Shown here: positions 34,417-42,442 of the stretch, in pieces
Position numbering within the stretch: position 1 is the first letter of the stretch
How the letters are laid out: each line of letters begins with the position of its first letter
Assembly: GCF_900167915.1 (NCBI RefSeq)
Contig: NZ_FUYM01000005.1
Coordinates: 62,001 to 126,000 of the forward strand
From: Rhizorhabdus histidinilytica
GTDB taxonomy: Bacteria > Pseudomonadota > Alphaproteobacteria > Sphingomonadales > Sphingomonadaceae
Direction of reading: 5' to 3'
Length of the DNA: 64,000 bases
Made by a program: the position numbers and the translations under genes
The notes under the pieces: generated by a model
What the model was told of the DNA's origin: nothing
The model's database searches: none
What the model saw: the letters and a program-made list of their open reading frames with translations, nothing else

Positions 34417-34449
34417 CATCAAGCAAATGAATATTATTGTGCGTTGAGC
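34417..34449 (-). promoter_or_regulatory. Fur-box-like site A, LysR/peroxiredoxin intergenic region
   Basis: On the minus strand this reads AATAATATTCATTTGC within a 33-bp stretch. It matches the plus-strand site at 36050-36082 at 26 of 33 positions and resembles sites beside bfr and bfd. It lies 17 bp from the LysR start. A Fur-family regulator is inferred; a LysR site in the same region is also likely. Confidence 0.5.
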
Positions 34450-34465
34450 ATAAGGAATTTGCTGA

Positions 34466-35314
34466 ATGGACATCAGCGTCGCCCGGACCTTCCTGGAGGT
34501 CGTGAAGACCGGCAGTTTCGTCAGCGCCGCGGCCAACCTCAACCTCACCCAGACCGCGGTCAGCGCGCGAATCCGCGTGCTTGAGGATCAGCTCGACCGG
34601 CCGGTGTTCATCCGCAACAAGGCGGGGGCGAAGCTGACCCCGGCGGGCGAACAGTTCCTGCGCTTCGCGACGACGCTGGTGCAGGTGTGGGCGCGGGCGC
34701 AGCGCGCCGTCGCGCTGCCGCCGGGGCGCGAGACGGTGGTGACCGTCGGTGCCGAGCTGAGCCTGTGGAGCCCGCTGCTGCGCCATTGGCTGCTGTGGAT
34801 GCGGCGCGAATGCCCCGAGATCGCGGTGAGCACCCAGATCGACGCGTCCGAACGGCTGATGGAGCAGGTTCAGGAGGGGTCGCTCGACGTCGCGGTGCTC
34901 TATGCCGCTCCCAGCCGGCCCGGCGTCATCGCCGAGCTGCTGTTCGAGGAGAAGCTGGTCCTGGTCCGCACCACGCCGACCAGCGCGCCGCTCGCGCCCG
35001 AAGACCATGTCCAGATCGACTGGGGCGAGGAGTTCGCCGCCAGCTATCAGGCCGCCTTTCCCGACCAGCCCAATGCGGTGGTGTCGATCAGCTATGGGCC
35101 CCTCGCGCTCGACTATATCCTGGCGACCGGCGGCAGCGGCTATTTCCGCAAGGGCTTCGTCCGCTCCTATCTGGAGGAGGGGCGGCTCGCGCTCGTCCCC
35201 GGCAGCCCGGAATTCTCCTATTCGGCCTATGTCGTCCATTCGACCAAGGCCGATCCCGGCGTGATGGACCGCATCCGCGCCGGCTTGCGGGCCGCGGCGA
35301 TGATCGCGGCATGA
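34466..35314 (+). CDS. LysR-family transcriptional regulator
   Basis: This 282-residue regulator has a winged HTH at residues 1-60 (MDISVARTFLEVVKTGSFVSAAANLNLTQ-type start, TAVSARIRVLEDQL). A ligand-binding domain of two Rossmann-like lobes follows (LSLWSPLLRHWLLWMRRECPEI and GSLDVAVLYAAP). It is divergent from the peroxiredoxin frame, with 147 bp between, the usual layout for LysR control of the neighbour. The ligand-binding domain has no OxyR-like cysteine pair, so direct peroxide sensing is not supported. Its stop overlaps the start of the ferritin-like gene (ATGA). Confidence 0.9.
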   Translation: MDISVARTFLEVVKTGSFVSAAANLNLTQTAVSARIRVLEDQLDRPVFIRNKAGAKLTPAGEQFLRFATTLVQVWARAQRAVALPPGRETVVTVGAELSLWSPLLRHWLLWMRRECPEIAVSTQIDASERLMEQVQEGSLDVAVLYAAPSRPGVIAELLFEEKLVLVRTTPTSAPLAPEDHVQIDWGEEFAASYQAAFPDQPNAVVSISYGPLALDYILATGGSGYFRKGFVRSYLEEGRLALVPGSPEFSYSAYVVHSTKADPGVMDRIRAGLRAAAMIAA

Positions 35315-35802
35315 GCAACGAGCCCGCCTCCCCCGTCTGCTACGCCGCCGACGGCGGTGACGCCTATATGGGTTATGCCGCGCACGACGAGATCGTCGCC
35401 GCGCTGAACGAGTTGCTGGAGGCCGAGCGCGCCGGAGCGCGGGTCGCGCTTGCCAGCGCGAAGACGGCTGACGATCCCCGCCAAAGCGCGCTGATGACGA
35501 TGATCCGCGCCGACGAGGCCCGGTGGTGCGCGATGCTGTCGCGCCAGCTCAAGCGGCTCGACGCGACGCCGTCGCGCAGGACCGGCGCCTTCCACGGCAA
35601 GGCGATGGCGATCGCACGCCCCCTCGAACGCCTCGCCTTCCTCAACCGGGGGCAGGCCTGGGTGGTGCGCAAGCTGGAGGCGCTGCTGCCCCGGCTGCGC
35701 GACGAGGCCCTTCACCGCGACCTCAGGACGATGCTCGACAGCCACCGCGCCAACATCGCCAAGGCGGAGGACCTGCTGGCCGCGTCGGGTTACGCATCGT
35801 AG
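35311..35802 (+). CDS. Ferritin-like four-helix protein (DUF6306-like)
   Basis: This 163-residue, all-helical product has the ferritin-like pattern of Glu/His-bearing helices: AHDEIVAALNELLEAERAGARVAL, then MIRADEARWCAMLSRQLKRL and LRDEALHRDLRTMLDSH. These could hold a di-metal centre. The match to the DUF6306 group is from memory and moderate. It is coupled to the LysR gene by an ATGA overlap and may bind iron in the stress response run by that regulator. No signal peptide is present. Confidence 0.72.
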   Translation: MSNEPASPVCYAADGGDAYMGYAAHDEIVAALNELLEAERAGARVALASAKTADDPRQSALMTMIRADEARWCAMLSRQLKRLDATPSRRTGAFHGKAMAIARPLERLAFLNRGQAWVVRKLEALLPRLRDEALHRDLRTMLDSHRANIAKAEDLLAASGYAS

Positions 35803-36049
35803 GATATTTCCCGGCTTCGCGGGATTCGTGTCACCCCCTCCTTACGTCGTTCCCGCGAAAGCGTGAATCCACGGATACGGCGCATTTCGCCTCCCGCGGG
35901 CCGCGTCCATGGCGGCCCGCGGGAGGCGGGAATGATGAAGCAATCGAAGGATATTTCGAGCCTCGAACGCCCCTTCGAGACAGCATTTCGACCAGGCTCG
36001 ATGCTTCCTCAGGTGAGCAGCGGATGGGATTTCCCAGCAAGATCATTGC
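35803..36049. repeat. Intergenic palindromic repeat block
   Basis: A perfect palindrome with 17-bp arms, CGCCTCCCGCGGGCCGC (35888-35904) and its complement (35912-35928), surrounds the loop GTCCATG. It is flanked by TTCCCGCGAAAGCGTGAATCC and by shorter hairpins (CCCGGCTTCGCGGG near 35811). The material resembles dispersed repeats of sphingomonad genomes. No gene is supported here. Confidence 0.65.
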
Positions 36050-36082
36050 GCTGAACCACCAATAATAGTCATTTGCCTTATG
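36050..36082 (+). promoter_or_regulatory. Fur-box-like site B upstream of metB
   Basis: The sequence contains AATAATAGTCATTTGC and matches the inverted site at 34417-34449 at 26 of 33 positions. It lies 197 bp before metB, just ahead of the structured leader, where a promoter is expected. Whether it controls metB is unknown. With site A it also forms an inverted pair around the LysR and ferritin-like genes. Confidence 0.45.
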
Positions 36083-36133
36083 AAAGCCAGGTGCGCACAA
36101 TCGCTGCCTGAGCGACAGACACTCCATGACAAC

Positions 36134-36242
36134 GGTGCCCGGAGAGGATCCTGATCGTCAGGCCGGAGCGCGGGAAGGGAACGGGCGCCGTCGTCGGCCG
36201 CCTTGTCGTGCGAATGCGCTCCGGGAAGCCTCCCGGCTTCCC
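36134..36242 (+). promoter_or_regulatory. Structured 5' leader of metB, candidate cis-regulatory RNA
   Basis: GGTGCCCG (36134-36141) pairs with CGGGCGCC (36182-36189), an 8-bp stem with one G-T wobble. Inside it CCTGA-TCG-TCAGG (36150-36162) forms a hairpin, and CCGGAGCGC (36163-36171) is perfectly complementary to GCGCTCCGG (36216-36224) outside the stem, allowing a pseudoknot. A GGGAAGCC-TCCC-GGCTTCCC hairpin (36223-36242) overlaps that partner, so the pairings may be alternatives. It does not match the known SAM riboswitch cores I checked by eye. Confidence 0.5.
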
Positions 36243-36278
36243 ACCATCCGCGCGCCGTGACCGAAGGATGTTTCTTCA

Positions 36279-37451
36279 ATGACCGATCGCGAGGAAGGCG
36301 CACCCCGTCCGCAGACGGTCTCCGCCGCGCACGGCGTGGCGACCGACGCCGGCTTCGGCGCGGTCGCGCCGCCGCTGTACCTGTCGAGCAGCTATGAGTT
36401 CGCGGGCTATGACCAGCCGCGCCGCTACGATTACGGCCGCGCCGGCAACCCGACGCGCGACCTGCTCGCCGAAGCGTTGGCGAAGCTGGAGGGCGGCGCG
36501 GGTGCGGTGATCACGTCAAGCGGCATGGCCGCGCTCGACCTGCTGGTCGGCCGGCTGCGCCCCGACGACCTCGTCCTCGCCCCGCACGATTGCTACGGCG
36601 GTACGATGCGCCTGCTCAAGGCCCGTGCCGAGCGCGGCCATTGCTCGCTGCGCTTCGTCGACCAGACTGACATGCGGGCCTTCACCGGCGCGCTGGACGA
36701 GGTACCCGCGCTGGTATTGATCGAGACGCCGAGCAACCCGCTGATGCGGGTCGTCGATATCGCCGCGCTCAGCGCGCGGGCGCGCGCGGCGGGAGCCGAG
36801 GTCGCGGTCGACAATACCTTCCTGTCGCCGGCGATCCAGCGGCCGATCGCGCTCGGCGCCGACTATGCGATCCATTCGACCACCAAATATCTCAACGGGC
36901 ATTCCGACGTGATCGGCGGCGCCGTGGTGGCCGCCGATCCCGCCCGGGTCGAGGCGCTGCGCCACTGGGCCAACGTCGTCGGCAGCACCGGCGCGCCGTT
37001 TGATTCCTGGCTGACGCTGCGCGGACTGCGCACGCTGTTCCCGCGGCTGGAACAGCAGCAGAGCAGCGCGATGGCGATCGCCAATCATCTCGAACGCCAT
37101 CCCGCCGTCGCCCGGGTCCATTATCCGGGGCTCGCTTCGCATCCCGGCCACGTCATCGCCTCACGCCAGCAGCGCGGCTTCGGGGCGATGCTGAGCTTCG
37201 AGCTGGCCGGAGGAATCGCGGCGGTGCGCCGTTTCATCAACGCCGTGCGTTTCTTCACCCTCGCCGAATCGCTGGGCGGGGTCGAAAGCCTGGTGGCGCA
37301 CCCGGCGACGATGACCCACGCCGACATGGGCGAGGACGCACGCGCGGCAGCGGGAATCAGCGACAGCCTGCTGCGGTTGTCGGTCGGCCTCGAAGCCGAG
37401 CGCGACCTGATCGCCGGGCTCGACGCGGGACTGGCGGCGTGCCGCGCCTGA
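36279..37451 (+). CDS. metB: Cystathionine gamma-synthase
   Basis: This 390-residue PLP enzyme of the Cys/Met metabolism family joins an activated homoserine with cysteine on the route to methionine. The PLP lysine lies in HSTTKYLNGHSDVIGG. Other family marks are YGRAGNPTRDLLAEALAKLE, TSSGMAALDLL, IETPSNPLMRVVDI, VDNTFLSP and FTLAESLGGVESLVAHPATMTH. Closely related lyases and O-acylhomoserine sulfhydrylases share these motifs, so the exact reaction is probable, not certain. GAAGG precedes the start by 11 nt. The structured leader upstream suggests regulation by a methionine-pathway signal. Confidence 0.85.
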   Translation: MTDREEGAPRPQTVSAAHGVATDAGFGAVAPPLYLSSSYEFAGYDQPRRYDYGRAGNPTRDLLAEALAKLEGGAGAVITSSGMAALDLLVGRLRPDDLVLAPHDCYGGTMRLLKARAERGHCSLRFVDQTDMRAFTGALDEVPALVLIETPSNPLMRVVDIAALSARARAAGAEVAVDNTFLSPAIQRPIALGADYAIHSTTKYLNGHSDVIGGAVVAADPARVEALRHWANVVGSTGAPFDSWLTLRGLRTLFPRLEQQQSSAMAIANHLERHPAVARVHYPGLASHPGHVIASRQQRGFGAMLSFELAGGIAAVRRFINAVRFFTLAESLGGVESLVAHPATMTHADMGEDARAAAGISDSLLRLSVGLEAERDLIAGLDAGLAACRA

Positions 37452-37472
37452 CCAACCATGAGGAGAAACCCC

Positions 37473-37709
37473 ATGCCGGGCTATGTGATCGTCATCGACC
37501 TGTTCGGGATCGCCCTGGCCGTCATCGGCTTCAACATGGCGTTCCGCCAGGCCGCCGTCCGGCGCCTGCTCGGCCGCACGGCCGCGCCATCCTCGGCCGC
37601 GCACGAAGAGGACGATCCGCTGACCTACGTCCTGCGCATCGCAGGGGTGATGGTCATGATCTTCGGGATCGTCCTCGGCGGCATGATGACCTTGTTCCAC
37701 ATGACCTAG
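37473..37709 (+). CDS. Small two-span membrane protein
   Basis: 78 residues, with hydrophobic helices VIVIDLFGIALAVIGFNMAF and YVLRIAGVMVMIFGIVLGGMM separated by a charged loop. ATG 37473 has AGGAG 7 nt upstream. It starts 21 nt after metB and ends 13 nt before the DUF488 gene, so the three are probably co-transcribed. No family is recognised. Confidence 0.75.
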   Translation: MPGYVIVIDLFGIALAVIGFNMAFRQAAVRRLLGRTAAPSSAAHEEDDPLTYVLRIAGVMVMIFGIVLGGMMTLFHMT

Positions 37710-37722
37710 GAGGGCTGGGAGC

Positions 37723-38094
37723 ATGGCCGGCAGCGTCGGCATCAAACGGATCTACGAGCCGCCCGCCAAGGCCGACGGGCGGCGGGTTCTGGTAGACCGC
37801 CTCTGGCCGCGCGGCGTCCCGCGCGAGGCGGCGGCGCTCGACCTCTGGCTGAAGGCGATCGCGCCCAGCCCCGCACTGCGCACCTGGTTCGGCCATGAGC
37901 CGGCGCGCTTCGCCGCGTTCCGGGATCGCTATCGCCAGGAACTCGATGCCAACCCCGATGTGGTCGCCGAGCTTTGCGGCCTGATCGACCATGGCGACGT
38001 CACCCTGCTCTACGCCGCGCGCGACGAGCGGGCCAATCATGCGGTGGTGCTGGCCGGCTATCTCGGCGATCGAGGCTATGCCGTGCGGCGGTGA
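37723..38094 (+). CDS. DUF488 family protein (YeaO-like)
   Basis: 123 residues with the hallmark start IKRIYEPPAKADGRRVLVDR, then LWPRGVPREAA, and the later TLLYAARDERANHAVVL. The family is widespread and of unsettled function; some members are linked with nucleic-acid or metal chemistry. AGGAGGGCTGGGAGC gives a good ribosome-binding site before ATG 37723. The length is complete for this branch. Confidence 0.88.
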   Translation: MAGSVGIKRIYEPPAKADGRRVLVDRLWPRGVPREAAALDLWLKAIAPSPALRTWFGHEPARFAAFRDRYRQELDANPDVVAELCGLIDHGDVTLLYAARDERANHAVVLAGYLGDRGYAVRR

Positions 38095-38135
38095 TCCCGC
38101 TTCCACCCCAAGCGATCAAGCTTTAGGGAAGGAGC

Positions 38136-38846
38136 ATGACCCCGAACGACATCGACGATTTCGACGACGCCCTCTCGCTCGACCCCGGTTTCGCCGACCG
38201 CTTCGAGCGGGATGAGGCGCGGCCGCCGTGCAAGCTCTACCTGATCTCGCCGCCGGCGATCGATGCCGGTTTCGCCGAGGCGCTCGCCGCCGCGATCGAC
38301 GCAGCGCCGATCGTCGCCGCCTTCCAGCTCCGCCTCAAGGGGATCGACGAGCATCGCATCGCCGAGCTGGCGCGACCGCTCCAGGCGGTCTGCGCCTCGC
38401 GTGAGGTGGCGTTCATCGTCAACGATTCGATCGGCCTCGCCAAGCGGCTCGACGCCGACGGCGTCCATCTCGGTCAGGAGGACGGCGATCCGCGCGAGGC
38501 GCGGCAGGTGCTGGGCCCCAAGGCGCAGATCGGCGTCACATGCCACGACAGCCGTCATCTCGCGATGGAGGCCGGTGAGGCGGGCGCCGACTATGTCGCG
38601 TTCGGCGCCTTCTATGAAACCGGCACCAAGCCGACCAAGCATCGGCCGGAGCCGTCGATCCTTGGCTGGTGGTCGACCCTGTTCGAACTGCCATCGGTCG
38701 CGATCGGCGGCATCACCCCCGCCAACGCCGCGCCGCTGATCGCGGCGGGCGCCGACTTCCTGGCGGTATCGGGTGCGGTGTGGAACCACGCCGGCGGGCC
38801 GGCGGCGGCGGTGCGCGAATTCGCTGCGCTCAAGGGGATGGGGTGA
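38136..38846 (+). CDS. thiE: Thiamine-phosphate synthase (ThiE/TenI family)
   Basis: This 236-residue TIM-barrel enzyme joins the thiazole and pyrimidine phosphates to make thiamine phosphate. Motifs include FQLRLKGIDEHRI, FIVNDSIGLAKRLDADGVHLGQED, GVTCHDSRHLAMEAGEAGADY with VAFGAFY, and AIGGITPANA. A 30-residue N-terminal extension (MTPNDIDDFDDALSLDPGFA) is not part of the fold. GGAAGGAGC precedes the ATG. TenI-type aminopyrimidine or regulatory homologues share the fold; the conserved barrel motifs favour ThiE. It is the last plus-strand gene before the convergent HhH gene. Confidence 0.85.
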   Translation: MTPNDIDDFDDALSLDPGFADRFERDEARPPCKLYLISPPAIDAGFAEALAAAIDAAPIVAAFQLRLKGIDEHRIAELARPLQAVCASREVAFIVNDSIGLAKRLDADGVHLGQEDGDPREARQVLGPKAQIGVTCHDSRHLAMEAGEAGADYVAFGAFYETGTKPTKHRPEPSILGWWSTLFELPSVAIGGITPANAAPLIAAGADFLAVSGAVWNHAGGPAAAVREFAALKGMG

Positions 38847-38877
38847 ACGGATGCTCCCCTCCCTTGGGGGGGGGTAT

Positions 38878-39393
38878 TTACCCCAGCTTGCCGAATTCCT
38901 TCTCGAAGCCGGCGATGTCGTCCTGCTCCAGATAGCGGGCCTGCTCGATCCAGCGATCGCGGAAGATGCGGCCCTTGAAGGCACCCAGCCGCGCGTCAAG
39001 CTCGGCCGCCTGGGCGGGGTCGAGCGCCGCGAGCTGGTCGAAGCGGTGGACGCCAAGGCCGGCGAGCACCGTCCGTGCCTTCGGGCCGAGCCCCTTGATC
39101 CGGGTCAGGTCGTCGGACGGCAGGTCGGGATGGGCATCGACACCGAGCACCGATCCCGACACGTCGAGGACGGCGGCGGCGGCGCTGTCGGTGATGCCAT
39201 GGCCTTCCTTGGCGGCCGGCTTCGGCGCGGGAGCCGGCGCCGGCGCAGGGGCCGGTGCGGGCTTCGCCGCCGGCGCGGGCGGCGCGGCGTCGCTCAGCGA
39301 GACCCGCTGGGTCGGCTTGCGCAGCAGCAGGAACAGGCCGACGACCGCGAGGATCGCGATGATGGCGGCAACGATGAGGGTGGTGTTCGACAT
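38878..39393 (-). CDS. Membrane-anchored helix-hairpin-helix protein
   Basis: 171 residues. A single N-terminal membrane span (LIVAAIIAILAVVGLFLLL) is followed by an Ala/Pro linker (APAAKPAPAPAPAPAPAPK) and a C-terminal helix-hairpin-helix domain with DDLTRIKGLGPKARTVLAGL and RFDQLAALDPAQAAEL. HhH domains bind DNA non-specifically, so it could tether DNA or an HhH-partner at the membrane. Function is unproven. The start has GGACGGGG upstream. It converges with thiE and is followed downstream by no obvious terminator. Confidence 0.82.
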   Translation of the reverse strand: MSNTTLIVAAIIAILAVVGLFLLLRKPTQRVSLSDAAPPAPAAKPAPAPAPAPAPAPKPAAKEGHGITDSAAAAVLDVSGSVLGVDAHPDLPSDDLTRIKGLGPKARTVLAGLGVHRFDQLAALDPAQAAELDARLGAFKGRIFRDRWIEQARYLEQDDIAGFEKEFGKLG

Positions 39394-39434
39394 GCCCCGT
39401 CCTTTGTCTTTGCTCTACCTTATCTAGACCTTGT

Positions 39435-40736
39435 CTAGTCCAATGCGGCAGCGGCGGATACGTTCCGCTGCCGTGCCAATTCACGCCACCCTATGTCACG
39501 GCGGCAGAAACCGCTCGCGAAATCGAGCGCGTCGACCGCGGCATAGGCGCTGTCGCGCGCTTCGCCGATATCCCGGCCGATCGCGGTGACGTTGAGCACC
39601 CGGCCGCCATTGGCGACGAGGCCCCCCGGCCCCTCCGCGGTGCCCGCATGAAAGACCTTGGCGCCCTTCGCCTCGGCCTCGACGATGTTACGGATCGCGC
39701 CGCCCTTGGCGGGCGTGCCCGGATAGCCCTTCGCTGCCATCACTACCGTCAGCGCCGTGTTGGGCGACAGGCTCGGCCGTGCCAGTTCGGCAAGCCGCCC
39801 CTCCGCAACCGCAAGCATCAGCGTGACGAGATCGTCCTCCAGCCGCAGCATCAGCACCTGGCATTCGGGATCGCCGAAGCGGGCGTTGTACTCGATCAGC
39901 TTGGGCCCTTCGGCGGTCAGCATCAGCCCCGCGTAGAGCACGCCCGAATAGGGGATGCCCGCCGCCGCCATCGCCCGCACGGTCGGCTCGACGATCTCCC
40001 GCATCGTCCGCGCCTCGAGTTCGGGGGTCAGCACCGGCGCGGGGCTGTAGGCGCCCATGCCGCCGGTGTTCGGCCCGGTGTCGCCGTCGCCGACCCGCTT
40101 GTGGTCCTGCGCCGATCCGAACGGGACCACGGTCGTGCCGTCGGTCAGCGCGAAGAAGCTCGCCTCCTCGCCGGTCAGGAACTCCTCGATCACCACTTCG
40201 GCGCCGGCGCTGCCGAAGGTGCCGCCGAACATGTCGTCGATCGCATTCTCGGCCTGGGCCCGACTCTCGGCGATCACCACGCCCTTGCCCGCGGCAAGGC
40301 CGTCGGCCTTGATCACCACCGGCACGCCGAAGCTGTCGAGCGCCGCCTTGGCCGAGCCGGCGTCGCGGAAGCGGCCATAGGCGGCGGTCGGGATGTTCTC
40401 GCGCTGGCAGAGGTCCTTGGTGAACCCCTTCGATCCTTCGAGCTGGGCCGCCGCCCGGTTGGGCCCGAAGGTGAGGATGCCGTTTTCGCGCAGCCGATCG
40501 GCGAGGCCGGCGACCAGCGGCGCCTCGGGCCCGATCACGACCAGCCCGACATTCTCCTCGCGTGCGAAGGCGACGACCGACTCGACATGGGTCGGATCGA
40601 GATCGACGCATTCGGCGTGCTGCGCTATGCCGGGATTGCCGGGCGCGGCGAAGAGCTTGGTAAGCCGTTCAGATTGCGACAGCTTCCAGGCCAGCGCATG
40701 TTCACGCCCCCCCGAACCGAGCAGCAGGATGATCAT
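39435..40736 (-). CDS. purD: Phosphoribosylamine-glycine ligase
   Basis: This 433-residue ATP-grasp enzyme performs the second step of purine synthesis, joining phosphoribosylamine and glycine with ATP. It has the N-terminal [13 protein letters not shown], the ATP-grasp motifs [16 protein letters not shown] and [26 protein letters not shown] region (here [12 protein letters not shown]), and [12 protein letters not shown] short C-terminal tail ends NVSAAAALD. The start ATG at 40736 lies in CATG shared with the xseA start on the other strand, so the two coding regions overlap by 2 nt head to head. Length is normal. Confidence 0.96.
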   Translation of the reverse strand: MIILLLGSGGREHALAWKLSQSERLTKLFAAPGNPGIAQHAECVDLDPTHVESVVAFAREENVGLVVIGPEAPLVAGLADRLRENGILTFGPNRAAAQLEGSKGFTKDLCQRENIPTAAYGRFRDAGSAKAALDSFGVPVVIKADGLAAGKGVVIAESRAQAENAIDDMFGGTFGSAGAEVVIEEFLTGEEASFFALTDGTTVVPFGSAQDHKRVGDGDTGPNTGGMGAYSPAPVLTPELEARTMREIVEPTVRAMAAAGIPYSGVLYAGLMLTAEGPKLIEYNARFGDPECQVLMLRLEDDLVTLMLAVAEGRLAELARPSLSPNTALTVVMAAKGYPGTPAKGGAIRNIVEAEAKGAKVFHAGTAEGPGGLVANGGRVLNVTAIGRDIGEARDSAYAAVDALDFASGFCRRDIGWRELARQRNVSAAAALD

Positions 40737-42201
40737 GGACGAGTTTCTCCCCGATGGGCCTCACGGTGACAGGCCCCGCCTGTTAGCCGAGGAGCAGCCG
40801 GGCGACAACGCGCCCGCGCTCTCCGTGTCGGAATTGTCGGGCGCGCTGAAGCGCCAGGTCGAGGAGGCGTTCGGCCATGTCCGCGTGCGCGGCGAGATTT
40901 CGGGATTCAAGCGGCACAGCTCGGGCCATTGCTACCTGACCCTCAAGGACGACCGCGCCTGCATCGACGGGGTGATCTGGAAGGGGCAGGCGGCGGCGAT
41001 GCGCTTCCGGCCCGAGGACGGGATCGAGGTGATCGCGACCGGCAAGCTCACCACCTATCCCGGCCGCTCCAAATATCAGATCGTGATCGAGCGGATGGAG
41101 CTGGCCGGCCAGGGCGCGCTGATGGCGCTGCTCGACCAGCGCCGCCGCATGTTCGCCGCCGAGGGGCTGTTCGACGAGGAGCGCAAGCGGCCGCTGCCGT
41201 TCATGCCGCGCATCATCGGCGTCGTCACCTCGCCGACCGGCGCGGTGATCCGCGATATCCTCCATCGGCTCGAGGATCGCTGCCCGACCCATGTCGTGCT
41301 GTGGCCGGTCGCGGTGCAGGGCGAGGGCGCCGCCCAGCAGGTCGCGCGCGCCGTGCGCGGCTTCGGCGCGATGGCGCCCGACGGGCCGGTTCCCCGCCCC
41401 GACCTGCTGATCGTCGGACGCGGCGGCGGGTCGATCGAGGACCTCTGGGCGTTCAACGAGGAGGAGGTGGTCCGCGCGATCGCCGAATCGCCGATCCCGG
41501 TGATCTCCGCCGTGGGGCACGAGACCGACACCACGCTGGCCGACTTCGCCGCCGACCGGCGCGCGCCGACCCCGACCGCGGCGGCCGAGATGGCGGTGCC
41601 GGTGCGCGCCGACCTCGCCCATCATGTCCGCGAGCTGGGCGCCCGCGCCGAGCGGCTGGCGCGCCGCTATCGCGAGCGGGCGGGCGAGCGGTTCGAGGCC
41701 GTGGCCGAGCGCTTCCCCGCGCTCGACAGCCTGTTCGCCGGGCAGCAGCAGCGGCTCGACGACGTCGCCGACCGGCTGCCCCGCGCGCTCGGCCAGCGGA
41801 TCGCCGAAGCGCGCGGCGACCTCGCCCATGCGGCGGGCGCGCTGCGGCCCTCGCTGCTCGACCGCAAGCTCGACCGGGCGCGCGACCGGCTCGAGGCGAT
41901 CCGGCTGACCGACCGGCCGATCCGGGCGCGGATCGCCGACGGCCAGGTCGCGCTCGAACGGTTGTGGCGGATCGCCGAGCAGCTCCATCCCGACAAGCCG
42001 CTGCAGCGCGGCTATGTCCGCGTCGAGAAGCGCGGTGGCGGGGTGCTGACCGATGCCGCGACGGCGCGCGCGGCGGGGCTGCTGACGCTGCATTTCGCCG
42101 ACGGTGCGCTCGATGCGCGGGTCGAGAATGGCGGAAAGGCGCCGGCCGCAAAGCCCCGGAGCGACGGCGAGGACGCCCCGCGCCAGCAAAATCTCTTTTA
42201 G
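40735..42201 (+). CDS. xseA: Exodeoxyribonuclease VII large subunit
   Basis: This 488-residue catalytic subunit degrades single-stranded DNA in mismatch repair and other pathways. An N-terminal OB fold ([40 protein letters not shown]) precedes the core with [61 protein letters not shown] and a coiled-coil region. It ends in QQNLF. ATG 40735 is on the opposite strand to the purD start, overlapping by 2 nt, so its promoter must lie inside purD. A later start would remove only the variable N-terminus. Confidence 0.94.
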   Translation: MDEFLPDGPHGDRPRLLAEEQPGDNAPALSVSELSGALKRQVEEAFGHVRVRGEISGFKRHSSGHCYLTLKDDRACIDGVIWKGQAAAMRFRPEDGIEVIATGKLTTYPGRSKYQIVIERMELAGQGALMALLDQRRRMFAAEGLFDEERKRPLPFMPRIIGVVTSPTGAVIRDILHRLEDRCPTHVVLWPVAVQGEGAAQQVARAVRGFGAMAPDGPVPRPDLLIVGRGGGSIEDLWAFNEEEVVRAIAESPIPVISAVGHETDTTLADFAADRRAPTPTAAAEMAVPVRADLAHHVRELGARAERLARRYRERAGERFEAVAERFPALDSLFAGQQQRLDDVADRLPRALGQRIAEARGDLAHAAGALRPSLLDRKLDRARDRLEAIRLTDRPIRARIADGQVALERLWRIAEQLHPDKPLQRGYVRVEKRGGGVLTDAATARAAGLLTLHFADGALDARVENGGKAPAAKPRSDGEDAPRQQNLF

Positions 42202-42244
42202 TCGGCCGCCCGAAGGCCCATATTCGCGGGCGGAGGAGATCGTC

Positions 42245-42442
42245 ATGCTGATGAATGCGGGCCGCCGGGCCCGACTCAACTATCTTGCCAACGGCTTCCG
42301 CGTGCTGGTGTCGGGCGATCACGTCGTCTGCGCGGTATCCGGGGCGGCGATCCCGCTCGACGAGCTGCGCTACTGGAGCGTCGCGCGGCAGGAAGCCTAT
42401 CTCAGCGCGGTCGAGGCGACGAAGGCGGAGCAGCAGGGTTGA
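42245..42442 (+). CDS. DUF2093 small protein
   Basis: 65 residues, with the conserved pattern RLNYLANGFRVLVSGDHVVCAVSGAAIPLDELRYWSVARQEAY broken only by normal variation. The family is confined to Alphaproteobacteria and often follows xseA, as here, 43 nt downstream. A CAVSG motif and beta strands suggest a small nucleic-acid or zinc-ribbon-like fold, but its function is unknown. GGAGGAG precedes ATG 42245. Its stop overlaps the next gene. Confidence 0.9.
   Translation: MLMNAGRRARLNYLANGFRVLVSGDHVVCAVSGAAIPLDELRYWSVARQEAYLSAVEATKAEQQG

Noticed and set aside
36100..36278. SAM riboswitch upstream of metB
   Set aside because: The leader is structured but lacks the conserved SAM-I and SAM-II core sequences that I could check by eye, so I leave it as an unclassified structured RNA.
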